A stretch of DNA of 64,000 nucleotides from the NCBI RefSeq assembly GCF_002754375.1, contig NZ_PEFF01000001.1:2294001-2358000 (forward strand), written 5' to 3'. A program made the translations under genes and the position numbers. How positions within the stretch are numbered: position 1 is the stretch's first letter; every line of letters starts with the position of its first letter. The DNA comes from Variovorax sp. 54 (lineage in GTDB: Bacteria > Pseudomonadota > Gammaproteobacteria > Burkholderiales > Burkholderiaceae_C). Below the pieces are notes generated by a model. That model saw nothing but the letters and a program-made list of their open reading frames with translations, made no database searches and had not been told where the DNA came from. Positions 54,667 to 63,593 of the stretch are shown here, one piece after another.

Positions 54667-55334
54667 GCCCGCTGCTCCAGCACCGACAGGTAGCGTTCCA
54701 TGCAGCCGCGCAGCTTCTGCAGCCCGTAGCGCAAGCGGCTGCGCACGGTCTCGAAGCCGATCTCCAGCCGGGCCGCGAGCGCGTCGACGGTCAGGCCGTC
54801 TTCATGGTGCAAGAGAAATGCCGCGCGCTGCTCGGCCGGAAGTTCGTCGAGACAGGCCAGCAGCCGGCGACCGGCGGCGCGCCAGAACGCCAGCTCTTCG
54901 GCCGACGGATGCGCCGACAGGTCGGTGGCACCGTGCACGCCGCGGTCCAACGCGGGCACCGCGTCGCCATCGTCGTCGGTCGCGTGACCATCGAGCGTCA
55001 CCTCGCGCCCGCTCACGCGCAGGCGGTCCATCGCGAGGTTGTGTGCGATGGTGAAGGCCCAGGTGCGCCACGTGGCGCCCTGCGGCGAAAAGCTGTCGCG
55101 CGCCGAGATGATCCGCACCCAGGTGTCCTGGAACACCTCGTCGGCCTGCGCCGTCAGCCGCGCGCCGAGCAGGCGCTTGACGAAGCGGAACAGGCCGCCT
55201 TCGTGGCGCGCATAGAGCACGTCGAAGGCGGCGGCATCGCCGTGGGCGTAGGCCAGCATCAACTGATCGTCGGGCATGGCGTCGCGCGCGGTGGCGGCAG
55301 CAGAAGAAGAAGGGGCGCGGGGCAGCGCAGACAT
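54663..55334 (-). CDS. ECF-type RNA polymerase sigma factor
   Basis: A 223-residue sigma-70 family ECF factor. Region 2 (LMLAYAHGDAAAFDVLYARHEGGLF to EVFQDTWVRI) binds the -10 element. Region 4 (LDELPAEQRAAFLLHHEDGL to FETVRSRLRYGLQKLR) binds the -35 element. The start is uncertain: an ATG at 55277 (MPDDQLM) would give a tighter N-terminus, and neither has a clear ribosome site. The stop overlaps the anti-sigma start (ATGA), typical of ECF pairs. The stimulus is unknown. Confidence 0.9.
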   Translation of the reverse strand: MSALPRAPSSSAAATARDAMPDDQLMLAYAHGDAAAFDVLYARHEGGLFRFVKRLLGARLTAQADEVFQDTWVRIISARDSFSPQGATWRTWAFTIAHNLAMDRLRVSGREVTLDGHATDDDGDAVPALDRGVHGATDLSAHPSAEELAFWRAAGRRLLACLDELPAEQRAAFLLHHEDGLTVDALAARLEIGFETVRSRLRYGLQKLRGCMERYLSVLEQRA

Positions 55335-55443
55335 CGAAGGATTGTCACCCGAGCTTGTACGGCTCAGAAACGCGTTCGGGGTTAAGTCGGGGTGCGAGCC
55401 GATGCGTTCGGATGCAGAAAAATCGACCAGAAAACGCGGGGTG

Positions 55444-55473
55444 TTGAACTGAGCCCAAAGCCTGGGCTATAAT
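55444..55473 (+). promoter_or_regulatory. Promoter of the tRNA-Met gene
   Basis: TTGAAC (55444-55449) and TATAAT (55468-55473) with an 18-base spacer form a near-consensus sigma-70 promoter. The predicted start is near 55480, about 24 bases before the tRNA. A GCCCAAA/TTTGGGC inverted repeat flanks the -10 element. Confidence 0.85.
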
Positions 55474-55503
55474 TTTGGGCTTCGGTGCAGTTTTGTACTG
55501 AAC

Positions 55504-55580
55504 GGCTCTTTAGCTCAGTCGGTTAGAGCGATGGAATCATAATCCACAGGTCCGCGGTTCGAATCCGTGAAGAGCCACCA
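55504..55580 (+). tRNA. tRNA-Met (CAT)
   Basis: A 77-nt tRNA with the CCA end encoded. The acceptor stem GGCTCTT pairs with AAGAGCC. The D-arm is GCTCAGTCGGTTAGAGC, the anticodon loop ATCATAA reads CAT, and the T-arm is CGCGGTTCGAATCCGTG. The loop and context fit an elongator methionine tRNA; an Ile2 tRNA with a lysidine-modified CAT cannot be fully excluded. Confidence 0.93.
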
Positions 55581-55611
55581 ACACAGCATTCCCGCCCCGC
55601 GCGGGATGCAC

Positions 55612-55648
55612 AAAAAGCCCTAAGTTTTCAACGACTTAGGGCTTTTTT
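55612..55648 (+). terminator. Rho-independent terminator of tRNA-Met
   Basis: A 13-bp stem (AAAAAGCCCTAAG with CTTAGGGCTTTTT) around a 10-base loop, ending in a T-run. The A-tract at the 5' side makes it usable for the convergent regulator gene as well. Confidence 0.9.
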
Positions 55649-55663
55649 CTTGTCTGAACCCCC

Positions 55664-56389
55664 TCAAGGGGCCGGCACCCGGTCGAGCCGGAACGCCTCG
55701 GGCTCGCAATGCACCAGCCGCCAGCCGTGTGCGCCGTGCAGCGCCAGCGCATCGGCCACGTCCGTCAGCGTGCCGATGATTTCATTGCCCCAGAACCGGG
55801 TCGCGCCGCGCACGGGGTTCAGCATCTGCCGCAGTTGAGGAATCGTGCGCACCCGCCCGGCATGGAAGAAGAACTCCAGTGCGAGGTCGAAGGTCACCGG
55901 GTCGAGGCGCTGCGTCTGGTCCGCGATGACCACGCTGCGATCCACCGGATGGAAGCTGTAGGCCCCCCACACCAGCGGTTTCGGCGCCGCGCACGGCAGC
56001 CCCCGGGCTTTCAGCGCCGCCAGAATGGTGCGGTAGAAGTCGTCGAACGACGGCGCCACAGCGGGCGGGCGTCCCCGCAACTGCCGCGTGGGCGCCGGGC
56101 CGGGCATCGCGTGCGTCAACGGGACGACCCGCGTCCCCACCGACGACAGCACGCCCGGCAACGCGCCCTCGCGCTCTATTTCCGGCACATCGGCCAGAAA
56201 CAACACTTGCATGCGCCCCACGTCGTCGCCCAGCGCCGCCAGTTCATCGACGCTGGTGAACACCCACGGCGCAATGCCCAGCGTGCGCAGCACGCGCCGC
56301 GCGTACTCGCGCTCGCGCAGGGCGCGTCCGAGCACGCCGATCCTGCGCGCCGCCGGCGCCGGTGAAGAAGAGACGGTGCGTGTCGTCAT
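55664..56389 (-). CDS. OmpR-type winged-helix regulator with a degenerate receiver-like domain
   Basis: A 241-residue protein. Residues about 15-95 resemble a receiver fold (RRIGVLGRALREREYARRVLRTLGI to GTRVVPLTHAM), but the acidic pair is missing and no clear phospho-acceptor Asp and Lys set is present. Residues about 145-240 resemble an OmpR-type wHTH (VIADQTQRLDPVTFDLALEFFFHAG to WRLVHCEPEAF). The ATG at 56389 is chosen because upstream codons are not conserved in type. It may act without phosphorylation. It lies downstream of, and on the same strand as, the BapA-like gene, 227 bases apart. Confidence 0.68.
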   Translation of the reverse strand: MTTRTVSSSPAPAARRIGVLGRALREREYARRVLRTLGIAPWVFTSVDELAALGDDVGRMQVLFLADVPEIEREGALPGVLSSVGTRVVPLTHAMPGPAPTRQLRGRPPAVAPSFDDFYRTILAALKARGLPCAAPKPLVWGAYSFHPVDRSVVIADQTQRLDPVTFDLALEFFFHAGRVRTIPQLRQMLNPVRGATRFWGNEIIGTLTDVADALALHGAHGWRLVHCEPEAFRLDRVPAP

Positions 56390-56616
56390 TCGCCCACCGA
56401 AGAAACAACACCGCCGGGACAGGGCCTTCGGCGGCACAGGTCGCGGTTCGCGGCCTCGGTGATCAGGGTCGGCATGGTTCTCGAAATGCTCAAAAGAATG
56501 AATGGCGCTGCGTCGCATGCAGACCCGGCGAGGCCGCCGGGGGACAGGCTCATCCTAGGGAGGCCCGCACTGCGCGTACATCAGACGATTCTGAAAATCG
56601 CCGCCTTTCGAACGCG

Positions 56617-58752
56617 TCAAAGCACCTTTGCACCGCGCAGCCAGTCCAGCAACATCGCCGAGTCGGCGCGCATGCGCAAGTCGGCCGCCTCGGCGTCGAA
56701 GCGCGTCGTCACCTGCGCCGCCTGGTTGCTGTAGTGGTCGTTCTCGGCCGTGAGCACGTCGAGCAGCGTGCGCTTGCCCGCCTGCGCCGTGCCGATGATG
56801 GTCGGCCTGGCGTCGTCCGTCACTTCGCCCTTTTGCAGCATGTGCACCACGCCCACGTCGTCCTTGACGTTCTGGATCACGGGCACTTCGGGGCGGCCCG
56901 TGTCCACGTTGATGCTGTACGGGGCAGTCGGCATGGTTTCGTTGCCCGCCGTGTCCCGCTCGATGACCGTGAATTCGTTCAGGCCGGCGGCCAGCGGCGT
57001 GCCCACCTGCAGCGTCCACGTGCCGCCTTCGCCGATGACGGCTTCACCCAGCACGTGGGTGCCGGTGCTGTTCTTGACCATCACGACCACGGTGTGGCCG
57101 GCCGTGCCGGTGCTGGTGCCGCTGATCAGCGGACGTGCGTCGTCGGTCGTGGCGCCCGAGGCCACGTTGCCCTGCACCGCGCCCACGTCGTCGGCCACGC
57201 CGCTGATGGCCAGCTTGCTGGCGTCGGGCGGGGTGACGTCGATGTTGAACTCGAACGGGTCGGAGGGCTTGCTCTGGTTGCCGGCCGGATCGCGCTCGAT
57301 GATGGTGATGGTGTGCTTGCCTTCGCCCAGGTCGGTGGACGGGGTGAAGGTCCAGTTGCCGTCCTCGCCGATGTCGGCCGTGCCGATCACGGTGCCGCCG
57401 TCCTTGAGGACGATGGTGTCGCCGGGCGTGCCCTGGCCGTGGAATTGAGGCTGACGGTCGTCGGTGATGCCGCCGGGGGCGATCTCGCCCTGGATATCGC
57501 CCATGTTGTCGATGGCGCCGCCCAGTTGGGGCTGGTTCGGTGCAATGGTGTCGACTTCGAACTCGAAGGGATCGGAAGGCTTGCTCTCGTTGCCCACCGG
57601 GTCGCGCTCGACGATGGTGATGGAGTGGTCGCCCTCGATCAGGTCCTTGGGCGGCGTGAAGGTCCACTTGCCGTCGTCGTTCACCTCGACCCGGCCGATC
57701 TCGGTGCCGTTGTCCTTGACGATGATGGTGTCGCCAGGGGTGCCCTTGCCATTGAATTCAGGGCGCGGGTCGTCGGTCGCGCCGCCCGGGGGCACGCTGC
57801 CGATGATGGTGCCGACGTCGTCGATGACGGCGCCCGGACCTTCGCCGTTCCAGCCGGGCTTGGCCGGCGGGGTGGTGTCGACGCCGAATTCGAACGGGTC
57901 CGAAGGCACGCTCTCGCGCCCGCCCGCATCGCTCTCGGTGATGGTGATGGAATGCTTGCCGTCACCCAGGTCCTTGGACGGCGTGAGCGTCCATTCGCCG
58001 TTCGGGTCCACGACGACCTTGCCAACGAGCACGCCGTTGTCGTACAGGGTGACGGTATGGCCCGGCGTGCCCTTGCCATGGAACTCGGGACGCGTGTCGT
58101 CGGTCTTGCCGCCGCGCTCGATGTCGCCGGTGATGGGGCCGACGTCGTCGCGCGCACCGCCGATGCCGTCGAAGCCGGGCTTGCCGGGGGGCTGCACGGT
58201 GGGCGGCACCACGGGGGGCAGGCTGGGTGCGGAATCACCGTCGCTGCCGCTGGCCGCGGCGATCGCGCCGATGCCGAGCGCGGCCAGGCCACCGGTCAGC
58301 AGCAGCGGCAGCATGCCGCCGAAGAAGTCGTTGCCGCCGGCTTCGGTGCCCGCAAGGTACGACGCACCCGGGCCGTACGAATCGCCGCCCAAGGCCGCGG
58401 GCGTCGACCGGCCGTCGGCCAGCGCGTAGATGTCGCTCGAAGCGTCGGTGGGCGTGTACGCATACAGCTGGCCGTCTTCAGCCACACCGTACAGGCCCAC
58501 GGGCTCCGATTGCGCGTAGTAGCCCTCGAGCACCAGGCTCGGGCTCGTCTCGCCTTCGAGCGTGACGTGCAGGTCCGCACCCACGCGGGTGAGGGTCACG
58601 TTCTCGGGCGCAAAGCCGTCGTCGCCCTTGAGCAGGTACTTGGCACCCTTCTGGACCTTGATCTTGAGCGGCGCCTGACCGGCTGCGGCCACCGCGTGGT
58701 CAATGTTCTTGCCGTTGCTGTTGACAACGACCTTCGTCTTCTTGGATGCCAT
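56617..58752 (-). CDS. BapA-like surface protein with bacterial Ig-like repeats, apparently short
   Basis: A 711-residue protein. Residues 1-130 resemble a BapA prefix-like domain (VVVNSNGKNIDHAVAAAGQA, YTPTDASSDIYAL). A hydrophobic Gly/Leu stretch lies at 146-167. Four Ig-like repeats of about 105 residues start at 202, 311, 415 and 521, each opening DDVG or DNMG, with TDDxRPxFxGxGTPG and WTFTP, and ending near a PSDPFEFxVD motif. A fifth repeat begins at 631 and breaks off after about 30 residues. The last 48 residues (RTLLDVLTAENDHYSNQAAQ onward) are unlike the repeats. Related adhesins are usually far longer, with a type I secretion signal. No T1SS genes are nearby. Confidence 0.78.
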   Translation of the reverse strand: MASKKTKVVVNSNGKNIDHAVAAAGQAPLKIKVQKGAKYLLKGDDGFAPENVTLTRVGADLHVTLEGETSPSLVLEGYYAQSEPVGLYGVAEDGQLYAYTPTDASSDIYALADGRSTPAALGGDSYGPGASYLAGTEAGGNDFFGGMLPLLLTGGLAALGIGAIAAASGSDGDSAPSLPPVVPPTVQPPGKPGFDGIGGARDDVGPITGDIERGGKTDDTRPEFHGKGTPGHTVTLYDNGVLVGKVVVDPNGEWTLTPSKDLGDGKHSITITESDAGGRESVPSDPFEFGVDTTPPAKPGWNGEGPGAVIDDVGTIIGSVPPGGATDDPRPEFNGKGTPGDTIIVKDNGTEIGRVEVNDDGKWTFTPPKDLIEGDHSITIVERDPVGNESKPSDPFEFEVDTIAPNQPQLGGAIDNMGDIQGEIAPGGITDDRQPQFHGQGTPGDTIVLKDGGTVIGTADIGEDGNWTFTPSTDLGEGKHTITIIERDPAGNQSKPSDPFEFNIDVTPPDASKLAISGVADDVGAVQGNVASGATTDDARPLISGTSTGTAGHTVVVMVKNSTGTHVLGEAVIGEGGTWTLQVGTPLAAGLNEFTVIERDTAGNETMPTAPYSINVDTGRPEVPVIQNVKDDVGVVHMLQKGEVTDDARPTIIGTAQAGKRTLLDVLTAENDHYSNQAAQVTTRFDAEAADLRMRADSAMLLDWLRGAKVL

Positions 58753-59143
58753 GAAATTCCTGTGCTCGCTCAATGAAAAATGGGACCGGACCGGCACGCG
58801 CGCACGCAACGCCACATCAAACGGTTTGTTGATCGATGACTTTAGGAAGACGGTCCGGATACGGCCATCGGACGAGTCCGAAATGGCCTACCCAGGACAT
58901 AGGCGCAGGGCGAAACTGTGAACAAAGCCCCCGGAAGTACCTACAAAGCAAGAAGGCCCCTGCAAGTCGATGACTCGCAGGGGCCTTGAAAAAAGGACCG
59001 CGGTGGGTAAATAGTGCCGGGCGAAATCCCGGCCTGCTCAATCAGTGAGCAACGTGGTGCGAAGCCCCGTCAATGCTCGTTCTGCGGGTCCGCCTCCTCA
59101 GGCAACCCACAGAGTTATGCACAGAAAGAACGAACAACTGTCA
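58753..59143. other. 391-bp intergenic region between the BapA-like and acyl-CoA ligase genes
   Basis: No ORF of convincing coding character is seen. It contains the hairpin at 58953-58987 and the presumed promoter of the BapA-like gene, whose elements I cannot place. A TTATGCACA near 59115 resembles a DnaA box with one mismatch, probably by chance. Confidence 0.6.
58953..58987 (-). terminator. Candidate terminator hairpin after the acyl-CoA ligase operon
   Basis: A perfect 11-bp stem (AAGGCCCCTGC with GCAGGGGCCTT) around a 13-base loop. Read on the minus strand it is followed by CTTGCTTTG rather than a clean T-run, so it is a weaker terminator than the others. It lies 157 bases after the ligase stop. 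Confidence 0.5.
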
Positions 59144-60784
59144 TCAAGTTGACTTGGCTGCGACGTAGCCCTTGAACTGCTCGCGCAGCTTGGTCTTCAG
59201 CAGCTTGCCGGTGGCTGTATGCGGCAGGCTGTCGACGAAAGCCACGTCGTCGGGCAGCCACCACTTGGCCACGCGCTGCGAAAGAAAAGTGAGCAGTTCC
59301 TCGCCCGTGACCTGTGCGCCCGCGCGCTTCACCACGATGAGCAGCGGCCGCTCCTGCCACTTCGGATGCGCGATGCCGATCACCGCCGCCTCGGCCACGG
59401 CCGGGTGCGCGCTGGCGGCGTTCTCCAGGTCGATCGACGAGATCCACTCGCCGCCCGACTTGATGACGTCCTTCGCGCGGTCGACCAGCTGCACATAGCC
59501 GTCGGCGTCGATGTTGGCCACGTCGCCGGTCGGGAAGAAGCCCTCGGCGTCGAGCACGTCGCCGCCTTCGCTGCGGAAGTAACCGCTCGCAATCCACGGA
59601 CCGCGCACATGCAGGTGACCGAAGGCCACGCCGTCGTGCGGCAGGCGCTGGCCGTTCTCGTCGACGATCTTGAGCTCCACGCCCCACACGCCGCGGCCCT
59701 GGCGCATCTTGACCGTCGTCTGCTCTTCTTTCGGGAGCGCGAGGTGCTTGGGCAGCAGGTTGCCGATCACGCCGATGGGGCTGGTCTCGGTCATGCCCCA
59801 GCCTTGCACGAAGTCGGCGTTGAAGTCGCGCTCGAAGCGTTCGATCATGGCGCGCGGCGTGGCGGCGCCGCCCACGCCGATGCGCTTCAGGCCGATGGCG
59901 CGGGTGTCGATTTCGGGGTGGGCGTCGAAGTACTGGAACAGCATGAGCCACACGGTCGGCACGGCCTGCGAGAAGCTCACCTTCTCGTCGCGCATGAGTT
60001 CGTACAGGCTCTGGCCGTCCATGTGCGGGCCGGGCATGACGAGCTTGGCGCCCACCATCGCCGCCGAGTACGGCATGCCCCAGGCGTTGGCGTGGAACAT
60101 GGGCACGGCCAGCATCAGCGTCATCTGCGAGCACACGCCGAAGGTGTCGGGCGCGCATTCCATCAGCGAATGCAGCACGGTGGAGCGGTGCGAGTACAGC
60201 ACGCCCTTGGGGTTGCCCGTGGTGCCCGAGGTGTAGCAAAGCGACGAGGCGGTGCGCTCGTCGAACTCGGGCCAGGTGTAGTCCTCGCTCTGCGCGCCGA
60301 TGAGCTCGTCGTAGCACAGCAGGTTGGGCACGTCGATGGCCGGCATGTGCGCGCGGTCGGTCATGGCGACGAAGGCGCGCACGCTTGTGAGCTTGGGTGC
60401 GAGCTTCTCGACCAGCGGCGCGAAGCTGGTGTCGAAGAACAGCACCTTGTCTTCGGCGTGGTTGACGATGTAGTCGATCTGCTCCGGAAAGAGCCGCGGG
60501 TTCACCGTGTGCAGCACCGCGCCCGAACCCGACACGCCGTAGTACAGCGCCAGGTGCCGGTACGTGTTCCACGCCAGCGTGCCCACGCGGTCGCCGGGCG
60601 CCACGCCCAGCGCCTTCATCGCGTTGGCCACCTGCTTGGAACGCAACTGCACCTCGCGGTAGTTGGTGCGGTGCACCGGGCCTTCGACGGTGCGACCGAC
60701 GATCTCGGCGTGGGGGTGGAAGGTGGCCGCGTGGTCGATCAGCGACGAGATCAGCAGCGGGCGGTCCTGCATCAGTCCGAACAT
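59144..60784 (-). CDS. Acyl-CoA ligase (AMP-binding family, DmdB/medium-long chain type)
   Basis: A 546-residue ANL-superfamily enzyme. The ATP motif [11 protein letters not shown], the adenylate motif GWGMTETSP, the hinge [15 protein letters not shown] and the C-terminal catalytic Lys in [11 protein letters not shown] are all present. It activates a carboxylic acid with ATP and CoA. Similarity to methylthiopropionate- and medium-chain-type ligases is apparent, but the substrate cannot be read from motifs. It is the last gene after two Liv-type binding proteins on the same strand (43 bases apart), so it probably activates the imported acid. Confidence 0.92.
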   Translation of the reverse strand: MFGLMQDRPLLISSLIDHAATFHPHAEIVGRTVEGPVHRTNYREVQLRSKQVANAMKALGVAPGDRVGTLAWNTYRHLALYYGVSGSGAVLHTVNPRLFPEQIDYIVNHAEDKVLFFDTSFAPLVEKLAPKLTSVRAFVAMTDRAHMPAIDVPNLLCYDELIGAQSEDYTWPEFDERTASSLCYTSGTTGNPKGVLYSHRSTVLHSLMECAPDTFGVCSQMTLMLAVPMFHANAWGMPYSAAMVGAKLVMPGPHMDGQSLYELMRDEKVSFSQAVPTVWLMLFQYFDAHPEIDTRAIGLKRIGVGGAATPRAMIERFERDFNADFVQGWGMTETSPIGVIGNLLPKHLALPKEEQTTVKMRQGRGVWGVELKIVDENGQRLPHDGVAFGHLHVRGPWIASGYFRSEGGDVLDAEGFFPTGDVANIDADGYVQLVDRAKDVIKSGGEWISSIDLENAASAHPAVAEAAVIGIAHPKWQERPLLIVVKRAGAQVTGEELLTFLSQRVAKWWLPDDVAFVDSLPHTATGKLLKTKLREQFKGYVAAKST

Positions 60785-60827
60785 GGTGTGTGTCTCCTTT
60801 GGATTTTTTTGAACGTGCTTCGGAAGG

Positions 60828-62042
60828 CTACTTCACGGCGATCGAATCACCCATGGGCTCGAACTCCTTGCCGTTGAACTGCACCAGCTGCAGCGTGTGG
60901 AACGGAAAGTAGTCGGTGGCCGAGGTGTTCAGCGCAATGCCCGGCAGCAGCATGCCGGTGCGCATGTTCTTCAGCGTGGTGGCCTGCTTGAGCACGTTCT
61001 CGCGCGTGAGGTTGTCGCCCGAGGCCTTGAGCACGGTCTCCATGGCCTGCGCCACGCCGTAGCCATACACGCCGGCGGCGTTGTTCACGTCTTCGTTCGG
61101 TGCGTACTTCTTCATGAAGGCCAGGAACTCCTGCGTGGCCGGGTCGTTGGCCCAGCGCGGCTGCGCGGCGTCCTTGAAGAAGGCCATGGCCATGATGCCC
61201 TTCGACTTTTCGAGGCCCGCGGGTTCCAGCGTCATCTTCACGTAGGCCGACACGTAGGTGAGGTACTGCTGCTTGGGCTTCCAGTTGATGTCCCACGCTT
61301 TGCGGATGGCCTGCGCGGCGAAGCGCGCGGTGGCGAAGTTGACGAACACGTCGGCACCCGACGACTGCAGCTTGATGATCTGCGAATCGACCGTCGGGTC
61401 GGCCACTTCGAACGAGGCCTCGGCCACCACCATCGAGGCCTTGTCGCCCAGGCCCTTCTTCAGGCCCTTGAGCAAGTCCTTGCCGAAGTCGTCGTTCTGG
61501 TAGAGCACGGCGATCTTCGCGTTCGGCATCGTCTTCAGGATGTTCTTCGCGTAGAGGCTGCCCTCGCCCTCGTAGCTGGGCATGTAGGGCGTGGTCCAGG
61601 GGTAGGTCTTAGGGTCGTTGAAGCGATCGGCGCCCACGCCCAGGAACAGGTGCGGCACCTTCTTGGCGTTCATGTAGCGCTGGATCGCGGCGTTGGAGGC
61701 CGAGCCCAGGTTGCCGTACACGGCGAGCACTTCATCTTGCTCGACCAGCTTGCGCACCACCTCGGTGGTGCGCGGCGGCGTGTACTGGTCGTCGTAGCTG
61801 ATGAGCGTGACCTTGCGGCCGTTGATGCCGCCCTTGTCGTTGACCATCTTGAAGTAGGCCTCGTTGACCTTGCCGACGATGCCGTACGACGACACGGGGC
61901 CGCTGTAGGGCATGGCCATGCCGAGCTTGATCTCGGTGTCGGATGCGCCGGTGTCGTACTTCTTCTGCGCGAGGGCCGCGCCGGCGGTGAACAGGAGGGC
62001 CGCGCCACCCAGGGCGGCGACCAGTCGAACGATGGAGGTCAT
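60828..62042 (-). CDS. Liv-type ABC transporter substrate-binding protein, paralogue 2
   Basis: A 404-residue Peripla_BP_6 protein with a signal peptide (LVAALGGAALLFTAGAALAQ). The mature N-terminus (SDTEIKLGMAMPYSGPVSSYG) and PTVDSQIIKLQSSGADVFVN match the family and are close to the neighbour at 62102. The start at 62042 (MTSIVRL) gives a normal signal peptide; the longer frame adds an unlikely hydrophobic leader. No permease or ATPase gene is beside it. It must use a transporter encoded elsewhere, perhaps just outside the window. Confidence 0.9.
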   Translation of the reverse strand: MTSIVRLVAALGGAALLFTAGAALAQKKYDTGASDTEIKLGMAMPYSGPVSSYGIVGKVNEAYFKMVNDKGGINGRKVTLISYDDQYTPPRTTEVVRKLVEQDEVLAVYGNLGSASNAAIQRYMNAKKVPHLFLGVGADRFNDPKTYPWTTPYMPSYEGEGSLYAKNILKTMPNAKIAVLYQNDDFGKDLLKGLKKGLGDKASMVVAEASFEVADPTVDSQIIKLQSSGADVFVNFATARFAAQAIRKAWDINWKPKQQYLTYVSAYVKMTLEPAGLEKSKGIMAMAFFKDAAQPRWANDPATQEFLAFMKKYAPNEDVNNAAGVYGYGVAQAMETVLKASGDNLTRENVLKQATTLKNMRTGMLLPGIALNTSATDYFPFHTLQLVQFNGKEFEPMGDSIAVK

Positions 62043-62101
62043 GGAAGCTTCAATGAAAAACGAAAAGGGAGACATCAGGAACGAGGCGATCAATCAATCG
62101 A

Positions 62102-63340
62102 TCAGTCGCCGAGCACCTTGCCGAACGGCTCGTAGCGCGTGCCGTTGAAGCGCACCAGCTGCATGCGCTCGATCGGGTAGAAGTCCGTCGGCGAGGTCTT
62201 CACGTCGATGCCCGGGTAGAGCATCGGCGGGCTGTACTGCAGGTTGGCCGCCACCTTCATGATGTTGGCGCGCGTGAGGTCGTCGCCCGCCTTGCGCAGC
62301 ACCTGCTCCAGCGTCTGCGCCGACGAGTAGCCCAGCACGTTGAGCGAGTCGCTCAGGTCGCCCGACGGGTAGTACTTGCTGAACCAGGTCTTGTAGTCCT
62401 CGTACTCCTTGGAGCCCTTCCACATGTCGTCGGCCGGGTCGCGCAGGTAGGTGGCCGAGATCACGCCCACCGCGTTCTCGGGGCCGGCCGGCTTGATCAC
62501 CGCCGACACCGACACGGACACGCTCGACAGATACTGCGTGGGCTTCCAGCCGATGTCGGCCGCCTTGCGGATCGCCTGCGCCGCGAACTTGGGCGTGGTG
62601 ATGCTGAAGAAGGTGTCGGCGCCCGAGGCCTTCAGGTTGACCATCTGGCTGTCGATGGTCGGGTCGGTTACCTCGTAGGTCGACTGCGCCACGATCATCG
62701 TCTTGGCCTTGTCGCCGAGCGCTTCGAGAAAGCCCTTCAGAAAGTCCTTGCCGAAGTCGTCGTTCTGCATGAGCACGGCGATCTTCGCGTTGGGCTTCGT
62801 CGAGAGGATGTGCTGCGCATAGATCTTGCCTTCGGTCTGGTACGTCGGCTGCCAGCCCATGGTCCAGGGAAAAGCCTTCGGGTCGCCGAAGCGCGTGGCG
62901 CCCGTGGCCACGAACAGCTGCGGCACCTTCTTGGCGTTCATGTAGCGCTGGATCGCCAGGTTGTGCGCTGTGCCCAGCGGGCCGAAGAGCACCAGCACCT
63001 CGTCCTGCTCGACCAGCTTGCGCGCCTGCTCCACCGTCTTCGAGGGGTTGTAGGCATCGTCCAGCGAGATGAACGTGACCTTGCGGCCGTTGATGCCGCC
63101 TTCGGCATTGAGCTTGGCGAAGTAGCCCGCCGCGGCCTTGCCGATGGTGCCGTAGGCCGAGACCGGACCCGAGTACGGGACGATGTGGCCGATCTTGATT
63201 TCGGTGTCGCTCGCGCCCGGGTCGTAGCGCTTCTGGGCCTGCGCCGCGAAGCTGGCAGTCAAGCTGAGCGTGGCCGCGAGGCCCGCGCCGAGCAGGCGGC
63301 GGCGCGCGCTGTGGCGGGCGGAAAAGAGGGAACGTGTCAT
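62102..63340 (-). CDS. Liv-type ABC transporter substrate-binding protein, paralogue 1
   Basis: A 412-residue Peripla_BP_6 protein with a twin-arginine-like signal (ARRRLLGAGLAATLSLTASFAAQ). It shares long runs with the paralogue at 60828 (SDTEIKIGHIVPYSGPVSAYG, KLVEQDEVL, IQRYMNAKKVP, QNDDFGKD), so the two arose by duplication. A GGAGA site lies 9 bases before the ATG. It is the first gene of the binding-protein/ligase group and is divergent from the acyl-CoA dehydrogenase gene. Confidence 0.92.
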   Translation of the reverse strand: MTRSLFSARHSARRRLLGAGLAATLSLTASFAAQAQKRYDPGASDTEIKIGHIVPYSGPVSAYGTIGKAAAGYFAKLNAEGGINGRKVTFISLDDAYNPSKTVEQARKLVEQDEVLVLFGPLGTAHNLAIQRYMNAKKVPQLFVATGATRFGDPKAFPWTMGWQPTYQTEGKIYAQHILSTKPNAKIAVLMQNDDFGKDFLKGFLEALGDKAKTMIVAQSTYEVTDPTIDSQMVNLKASGADTFFSITTPKFAAQAIRKAADIGWKPTQYLSSVSVSVSAVIKPAGPENAVGVISATYLRDPADDMWKGSKEYEDYKTWFSKYYPSGDLSDSLNVLGYSSAQTLEQVLRKAGDDLTRANIMKVAANLQYSPPMLYPGIDVKTSPTDFYPIERMQLVRFNGTRYEPFGKVLGD

Positions 63341-63481
63341 GGTGTTGTCTCCGTCGTTCTTGTGAAAAAGAAGCTGCCGGCCGCGGGCCTCTCACCGGGC
63401 TTTCACCGGCCCCGTATCGGTCTGCGTCGGACCTCGTGCGGCGTTCGGGCTGGATGGTAGGCAGCGCCTCCGGCGCGTCAC

Positions 63482-63499
63482 ATCGTCGGAACGGACGAT
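63482..63499. promoter_or_regulatory. Inverted repeat in the divergent promoter region before the acyl-CoA dehydrogenase
   Basis: ATCGTC-GGAACG-GACGAT, perfect 6-bp arms with a 6-base spacer. It lies in the 253-base gap between the divergent binding-protein and acyl-CoA dehydrogenase genes. A regulator site is possible; no consensus is recognised. Confidence 0.35.
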
Positions 63500-63593
63500 T
63501 GAGAGCGCCCGAGGGTTGCCCCTAGCATGAGCCTCGACACGGAGACAACACGCACCGCCGCGCAACGCGGCGGGCACCGAAGGCAAGCACCGC

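Noticed and set aside
55504..55580. tRNA-Met as an integration site of a genomic island
   Set aside because: No integrase gene, no second copy of the tRNA 3' end and no change in gene character on either side.
57400..58150. Possible direct DNA repeats or a CRISPR-like array
   Set aside because: The periodicity is about 315 bases and corresponds to coding Ig-like repeats; there are no short repeats with unique spacers.
56362..58776. An 804-codon plus-strand frame opposite the BapA-like gene with apparent internal repeats
   Set aside because: The repeats mirror the Ig-like repeats of the real minus-strand gene. The composition is that of an antisense frame.
59100..59130. TTATGCACA and CCCACAG resembling DnaA boxes
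   Set aside because: A single one-mismatch 9-mer without an A/T-rich region, other boxes or dnaA/dnaN nearby; likely chance.
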